A stretch of 64,000 nucleotides of DNA, from the IMG/VR virus record IMGVR_UViG_3300009376_001085, positions 1 through 64,000 of that record; one strand, given 5' to 3'. Numbering within the stretch: position 1 is the stretch's first letter; each line of letters starts with the position of its first letter. Under the pieces are notes generated by a model. The model was not told the origin of the DNA, did not search any database, and saw nothing but the letters and a program-made list of their open reading frames with translations. Source of the DNA: a virus. The translations under genes and the position numbers were made by a program. Below are positions 59,721 through 64,000 of this stretch, one piece after another.

Positions 59721-62158
59721 AATTCAGCTTTTCGTTTTGCTTTCAATGCCTCACGAATTCCTATTTTAATATATTTTTCATCATCTTTAAAATGTAAACC
59801 GGAAGGTTGCCACCATTTATCTTTATCATGAACCCATGGAAATTTTTTAGGTGCTAATGCCACATGCATACATTTTGTTTCGAATAAATCATATTCTTCA
59901 CATAATTCTTGATGCCACTTCAAATATTTATTTGGAATATAATCACAACTAAAATTTTTCATTTGATTAATTCCAAGAAAAGCCATTGAAAGAGTTAAAT
60001 GATTATAATCATTTGTAATAGCAATAGATCCATCTGTAAAATTACTATATCTTATTCCTATTCTTGAATGACCGAGTCCTAAACTTTTACTAAGACTAAA
60101 ACAAACTTGAGTAATTGCAGGATGATTAAAATCAAAATCAATATCATAACAAGTACCAAACCATGCACAATCAATTAACACTGGTATATTTTTTTCATGA
60201 CAAGTATCTAATGTTTGTTTATAAAAAGGTACTTTATTACCATTTCCACAAAAAGGCATGCTAATAATCACCCAATCATTTTCATCAAGTGGTTCTTCGT
60301 AACCATCATAAATGTTGTCTATAAATTTCCAATTATCAACAATTCTTCTATGATAGTGATATTCACCTCTATAAAATCTTAGACGTCTATCTTTATATCT
60401 ATAGTATGCTTCATCAAAACTTTGAGTAGTACCAATTGTAATATCTCGCTCACTAAATCTATCTAAACCTCTTACAGTATTTAATTTAGTTGCACATATC
60501 CATTCATGGATAGTATCTAAAAATTCTTGCTTGCATTCCCAAAAACCAGGAGCTTCAAATTCTTTTCTCCATTCCATATCTCTTAGAGAATATTGAAACT
60601 TGGGGTCAAATACAGCATGATGTTTATCTTGAAAGTAATTGCCTTTACCCATCATAGAAATTATTTTATTAGTTTTGAAATAATTTTTTGAGTCTAAATG
60701 TTTAATTATAGGTTCTGCAATTTCTGGTAATATTTCTTCAAATTTTTGATCTCTATGTTTATCAAGAGCAATTGTTCTATCCATAAATTCCTCAATATAT
60801 TTTGATTCGTCTTTAGCCCACATATAACTAGTAATTGAATTTAAACATTTTTGGGTAACATCAATAACATATTCCGGTCCTTTAATAGCTTCATAGTGTC
60901 TCCATACTTTCTTTTTATGTACTAAATTAGGAAATATGTTTTTTAAAAAGTTATCATATTTTTGTTGTACTAACTCTTTTGCCTCTAAAGGTAATGCTCT
61001 GATATTATAATATACGGGATTGTGTAAATGATGCATACTAAAAAATATATGTTTACCATTTATATTGAATCTCTTAAAATTTTGAGCTATTTCCCATTCA
61101 ATTAATTCTGGAATATATAATACATTAAAAACTTGTACGGTTGTAGTAAACCATCCATTTATATTATCAGAGTTATCTATTTTTCTTAATGCTTGCTCAA
61201 TTTTTTGAAAATTGCTAGGATATCTTATATACTCATTTATATGTTTTATACCATCCACACTTCCGCCAATCTCGACTAACCTAAAGTGTTTCCATAAGTC
61301 AAAACATTTATCAGGTATATTAACTAGGTTTGAATTATAATCAAGAGAAATATGCTTGGCTCTATCAGTTTCAATTAACTTTTCAAGTAAATCATATTGA
61401 GCTTTAGCTAATGTTGGTTCACCACCACTTATATGAATCATTTCAATATTGGGTGCATTTTCAACCAATTCATTAAAGATATCAGTTCTTTCATGCCAAC
61501 TGTATGGATCAAATCCATCAATAACTACATTATTTTTATTATCAAGTTTTAAATTAACATATTTGTCATTAGCACCATCATATCTAAACTTTTTCCGTCC
61601 AAAAGCATGATACCAATCCTCCTTCCATGGACTACTTTCTGTTGGTCCACACATTCTACATTTTAAATTACATAAATTTCCTAATCTTACATCTGTATGT
61701 AAAATAGGTGAATTAGGTTTTAAAGAACCATCAATATCAGTAAATTTATATGCATCTTTAATAGTAAAAGATTTTAGAATTTGTTTTTCAACTAATGGTG
61801 CTTCCCAAGAAGGACATTTTAAATTACCAGTATTTTTATTACGCTCAGCTCTCATTTCATAACGACGTCTATCAACTACCCTTCTACTATTTTGACCTGC
61901 ATCTTCTTCTTCGTTACATCGCTGACACACAGGATGTCTTTCTCCCTTTAACATAGATAATCTAACATCTTTTAAAAGAGAACAATTCATTGCTTCACTA
62001 ATAGATGCATTATCAGCAGTCATTATTTCATTATTATTTTTTCTGCATACACCTCTTGTTTCTCTATGGGTATTTGCCTGAACACACATACGATATTGAC
62101 CATTATTATTAATACTGAAACTAGTCCATGGTACAGGACAATAACTTTTATTTTCCAT
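59717..62158 (-). CDS. Radical SAM / PLP aminotransferase-like fusion protein (e)
   Basis: An 813-residue protein. Residues 1-170 have YCPVPWTSFSINNNG, YRMCVQAN, HPVCQRCNEEE; core CNLKCRMC is Cys163, 167, 170; IHISGGEPTL is at 241-250. The radical SAM part runs to about 480. From about 560 the C-terminal part resembles fold-type I aminotransferases: VLIDCAWFG (Asp663) and VCFSLSKSLGLGHSRIG with Lys691 as likely PLP Lys. The stand-alone protein at 45760 matches this end. Two chemistries in one chain suggest a substrate handed from radical to PLP step. It overlaps both neighbours. Confidence 0.72.
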   Translation of the reverse strand: MENKSYCPVPWTSFSINNNGQYRMCVQANTHRETRGVCRKNNNEIMTADNASISEAMNCSLLKDVRLSMLKGERHPVCQRCNEEEDAGQNSRRVVDRRRYEMRAERNKNTGNLKCPSWEAPLVEKQILKSFTIKDAYKFTDIDGSLKPNSPILHTDVRLGNLCNLKCRMCGPTESSPWKEDWYHAFGRKKFRYDGANDKYVNLKLDNKNNVVIDGFDPYSWHERTDIFNELVENAPNIEMIHISGGEPTLAKAQYDLLEKLIETDRAKHISLDYNSNLVNIPDKCFDLWKHFRLVEIGGSVDGIKHINEYIRYPSNFQKIEQALRKIDNSDNINGWFTTTVQVFNVLYIPELIEWEIAQNFKRFNINGKHIFFSMHHLHNPVYYNIRALPLEAKELVQQKYDNFLKNIFPNLVHKKKVWRHYEAIKGPEYVIDVTQKCLNSITSYMWAKDESKYIEEFMDRTIALDKHRDQKFEEILPEIAEPIIKHLDSKNYFKTNKIISMMGKGNYFQDKHHAVFDPKFQYSLRDMEWRKEFEAPGFWECKQEFLDTIHEWICATKLNTVRGLDRFSERDITIGTTQSFDEAYYRYKDRRLRFYRGEYHYHRRIVDNWKFIDNIYDGYEEPLDENDWVIISMPFCGNGNKVPFYKQTLDTCHEKNIPVLIDCAWFGTCYDIDFDFNHPAITQVCFSLSKSLGLGHSRIGIRYSNFTDGSIAITNDYNHLTLSMAFLGINQMKNFSCDYIPNKYLKWHQELCEEYDLFETKCMHVALAPKKFPWVHDKDKWWQPSGLHFKDDEKYIKIGIREALKAKRKAEL

Positions 62159-64000
62159 AGTTATATAACTCTTCTAGCTCAGGAAATATTTCACAAAAAT
62201 TTAATTTGCGAACTACTTCTAACTTTCTAATATATTCGTTTGTTAATGGCAATAAATGCGATAGGTCTTCTGACCACATAAAATCTATTAATGATTGAAG
62301 TTTTCTTATACCAGTTGGTTTTTCTAATGCGTCAGTATAATGCTCGAAATTTTGTTCTAACCATTTATACAAATCAGTATACTCGTCGGATGCTTTTTCT
62401 TTTAATTCTTTTGGCAAACATTTTACACTTAAAAATTTAGGATTGTATAAAAAATGAATTCCTATCATGCCACCATGAACAGGCCACTTGTTTATTTCTA
62501 TTAATTCGGGTTGAGATAGTTTCCATTTTATTAACTCTGGTATATGAATAATATTGAAAATACTAGCGGTAGTATCTATATTTAATCTGACATTTGGATT
62601 CTCTTTTGAAAAATTATTATATTTTTTTAAGTTTTCAAGCGTTAAATCAAATTCACTCGGATATCGTAACCATTTATGTTTTAGATTTATTCCGTCAATA
62701 CTTGCGGCAACTTCGACAAAATTTAATCTTTTAAGAAGATCCAATAACTCATTATCGCATACCTGAATATTAGTATTAAATCTTAAATTCATTTTTGGAG
62801 ATGCATATTCGATAAATTCTCTAAATTCATTAATTATAGTTGGTTCGCCCCCTAATATATAAGCATCATTCATAAACTTCTGAGTGGCTAACTCGTCCCA
62901 TGTTACTTTGTTTTTATACCAATCATATCCACCTCTTTGCTCCTTACCTTTAGACCATTCCATTTGTTTGTATAATTTATGGCTTATATTGTCAGAATTT
63001 ATAATTGTTTTCCAATCTTTAACCCAATAACTACTGTCATCGGGGTTACATGTTGCACATGCTAAATTACATTTATTCCCTAACTTTAAATCAACATAAT
63101 GTATATTTGCAGGAGCAGATCCATCAGGTGTTGTATTCCAAACAATAGAATCATAATTTAATTTTGAAAACCATTTTTTATTTTCCCAATTTCTTTTACT
63201 ATTATATCCAACTTCTTCTTCTTTATAACATTTTTGGCATTCTCGAGGTTTCTCACCTTTTAACATTGCCAATCTAACATCTCGCATATATTTGGTATTC
63301 CACTGTTCCTTCCAATTATCGTGTTTTAAATTAACCAATTCGCCGTTGTCTTTTCTGTTACAACCAACCATAGGATGATCTTCATCGCTTCCACTATTAG
63401 CAGTACAACATAATTGCATATTGCCTGTTGTTCGTGTACTAAGATGAATCCATGGAAGTATGCAAAATCCGTTGTTTTCTTTTTCCCAAGGTGCTACCGG
63501 AGCATTATCTAGATATGCAATCATTTCTGGATCTAAATGATTGTGGTAGTCTTGTTTTCTATTTTTGTCAAAAAATTCTGTAAATTTTTTGAGTTCTTTA
63601 TGTTTCAGATCTCTAATCGGTAAATTACTATCAACGTTTTCTACAAAATTATTGAAGTATTCTATTCTTGGTTCTATTCCCGGAATACCTTTAACATCTT
63701 TTACAAATTTTTTATATGCTTTTTTTAGCATAGATTTAGGTAAGAATAATGGATTTAGTTCGCTTTGTTCAGGAATCATTTGAAAATCAATACATATATC
63801 TATTAATTCAGGATTAATAAAACCACAATATTTTTCATAAAAATTACTTGCCCATCGATAAATTTCTCCTAAATTAAAAATATTATATGGCTGAGCAACA
63901 ATTGAAAAACCTATAAGTGCTTTTGGAAGGATCTCATTTTCTTGGGCCAAGAAAAAAAGATTATTATTTTGACAAAATTCAAAAAGGTTTGTAATACTTT
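62148..64000 (-). CDS. Twitch-type radical SAM protein (f), tandem and truncated at window edge
   Basis: The frame continues without a stop to the right edge, so the gene is partial. Counting from the TTG at 63950, core CNLACATC is residues 294-301, with FCILPWIHLSTRTTGN, QLCCTAN and RECQKCYKEE before it, and ILGGEPTI after it. The upstream stretch, including IVAQPYNIFNLGEIYRW, resembles the segment after the core in the sister proteins (VQVFNVLYIPELIEW). So a first radical SAM unit probably precedes this one. The 3' end overlaps the fusion gene by 11 nt. Confidence 0.72.
   Translation of the reverse strand, partial: SITNLFEFCQNNNLFFLAQENEILPKALIGFSIVAQPYNIFNLGEIYRWASNFYEKYCGFINPELIDICIDFQMIPEQSELNPLFLPKSMLKKAYKKFVKDVKGIPGIEPRIEYFNNFVENVDSNLPIRDLKHKELKKFTEFFDKNRKQDYHNHLDPEMIAYLDNAPVAPWEKENNGFCILPWIHLSTRTTGNMQLCCTANSGSDEDHPMVGCNRKDNGELVNLKHDNWKEQWNTKYMRDVRLAMLKGEKPRECQKCYKEEEVGYNSKRNWENKKWFSKLNYDSIVWNTTPDGSAPANIHYVDLKLGNKCNLACATCNPDDSSYWVKDWKTIINSDNISHKLYKQMEWSKGKEQRGGYDWYKNKVTWDELATQKFMNDAYILGGEPTIINEFREFIEYASPKMNLRFNTNIQVCDNELLDLLKRLNFVEVAASIDGINLKHKWLRYPSEFDLTLENLKKYNNFSKENPNVRLNIDTTASIFNIIHIPELIKWKLSQPELIEINKWPVHGGMIGIHFLYNPKFLSVKCLPKELKEKASDEYTDLYKWLEQNFEHYTDALEKPTGIRKLQSLIDFMWSEDLSHLLPLTNEYIRKLEVVRKLNFCEIFPELEELYNYGK

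Noticed and set aside
1-64000. CRISPR array or tRNA cluster
   Set aside because: No regularly spaced repeats and almost no intergenic room; gaps are under 100 nt and hold promoters, boxes or the RNA candidate.

Overview
This window looks like part of a T4-type tailed-phage genome (a myovirus-like virus of an AT-rich marine host; a SAR11-type host is a guess from base composition and gene content). The evidence is a family B DNA polymerase of gp43 type, a gp45-like sliding clamp, a T4 RNase H/FEN-type exonuclease, a DsbA-like regulator, a LysM plus lytic-transglycosylase virion protein, sequences resembling T4 late promoters (ATAAATA), and very dense packing with ATGA overlaps. I see no tRNA, CRISPR array, integrase, terminase, portal or capsid gene here. 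By eye GC is about one third throughout.

Layout. 1-7.5 kb (+): end of a structural-type gene, a 1192-residue virion lysin, an M15 peptidase, a BolA-like protein, and a three-gene membrane unit with MotA/TolQ-like and MotB-like proteins. 7.5-16.3 kb (+): DsbA-like protein, SGNH hydrolase, DNA polymerase, half-size Na/Pi transporter, sliding clamp, DpdA-like transglycosylase, two tandem oxygenase-like paralogues and a zinc protease. 16.3-25.4 kb (+): nucleotide and base metabolism (PyrF, FolE, a T-fold/QueD-like protein, a phosphoribosyltransferase preceded by a possible pseudoknot RNA, QueE) plus the FEN nuclease. 25.4-31.5 kb (+): envelope-directed genes (HtrA-like protease, secreted and lipoproteins, a Pycsar-effector-like membrane protein, a class 3 lipase) and an IMP cyclohydrolase. 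28.3-36.0 kb (+) also holds proteins sharing a short N-terminus, MR(F/Y)RE..(I/L)xE, that resembles the T4 capsid-targeting sequence. They include ParB-like, ADP-ribosyltransferase-like and protease-like proteins. 36-45 kb (+): zinc-ribbon proteins, a MoxR ATPase and VWA metallopeptidase pair, ThyX and structural-type small genes.

45.1-51.8 kb (+) and 51.8-64 kb (-) form a convergent accessory island. The plus arm has a fatty-acid desaturase, a short PLP-transferase-like protein, five 2OG/Fe(II)-type oxygenases, a TauD-like protein, a methyltransferase and a GNAT. The minus arm is a tightly overlapping operon with six radical SAM proteins: two CxxxCxxC enzymes with Cys-rich C-termini and four long 'twitch'-type proteins. 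One of the four is fused to a PLP aminotransferase-like domain and one appears to be a tandem of two radical SAM units cut by the window edge. The operon also holds a QueC-like PP-loop ATPase, an SGNH hydrolase and an oxygenase. This is the strongest candidate for an undescribed system.

How it works together. FolE, the QueD-like protein, QueE, the QueC-like protein and the DpdA-like protein together suggest 7-deazaguanine synthesis and insertion into phage DNA. ThyX, PyrF, IMP cyclohydrolase and the phosphoribosyltransferase supply nucleotides. Replication-associated and metabolic genes are preceded by near-consensus sigma70 promoters with 17-nt spacers. Several late-type genes have ATAAATA boxes, five of them only 4-5 nt before the start codon. 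Functional names come from motifs read by eye; no database search was run.
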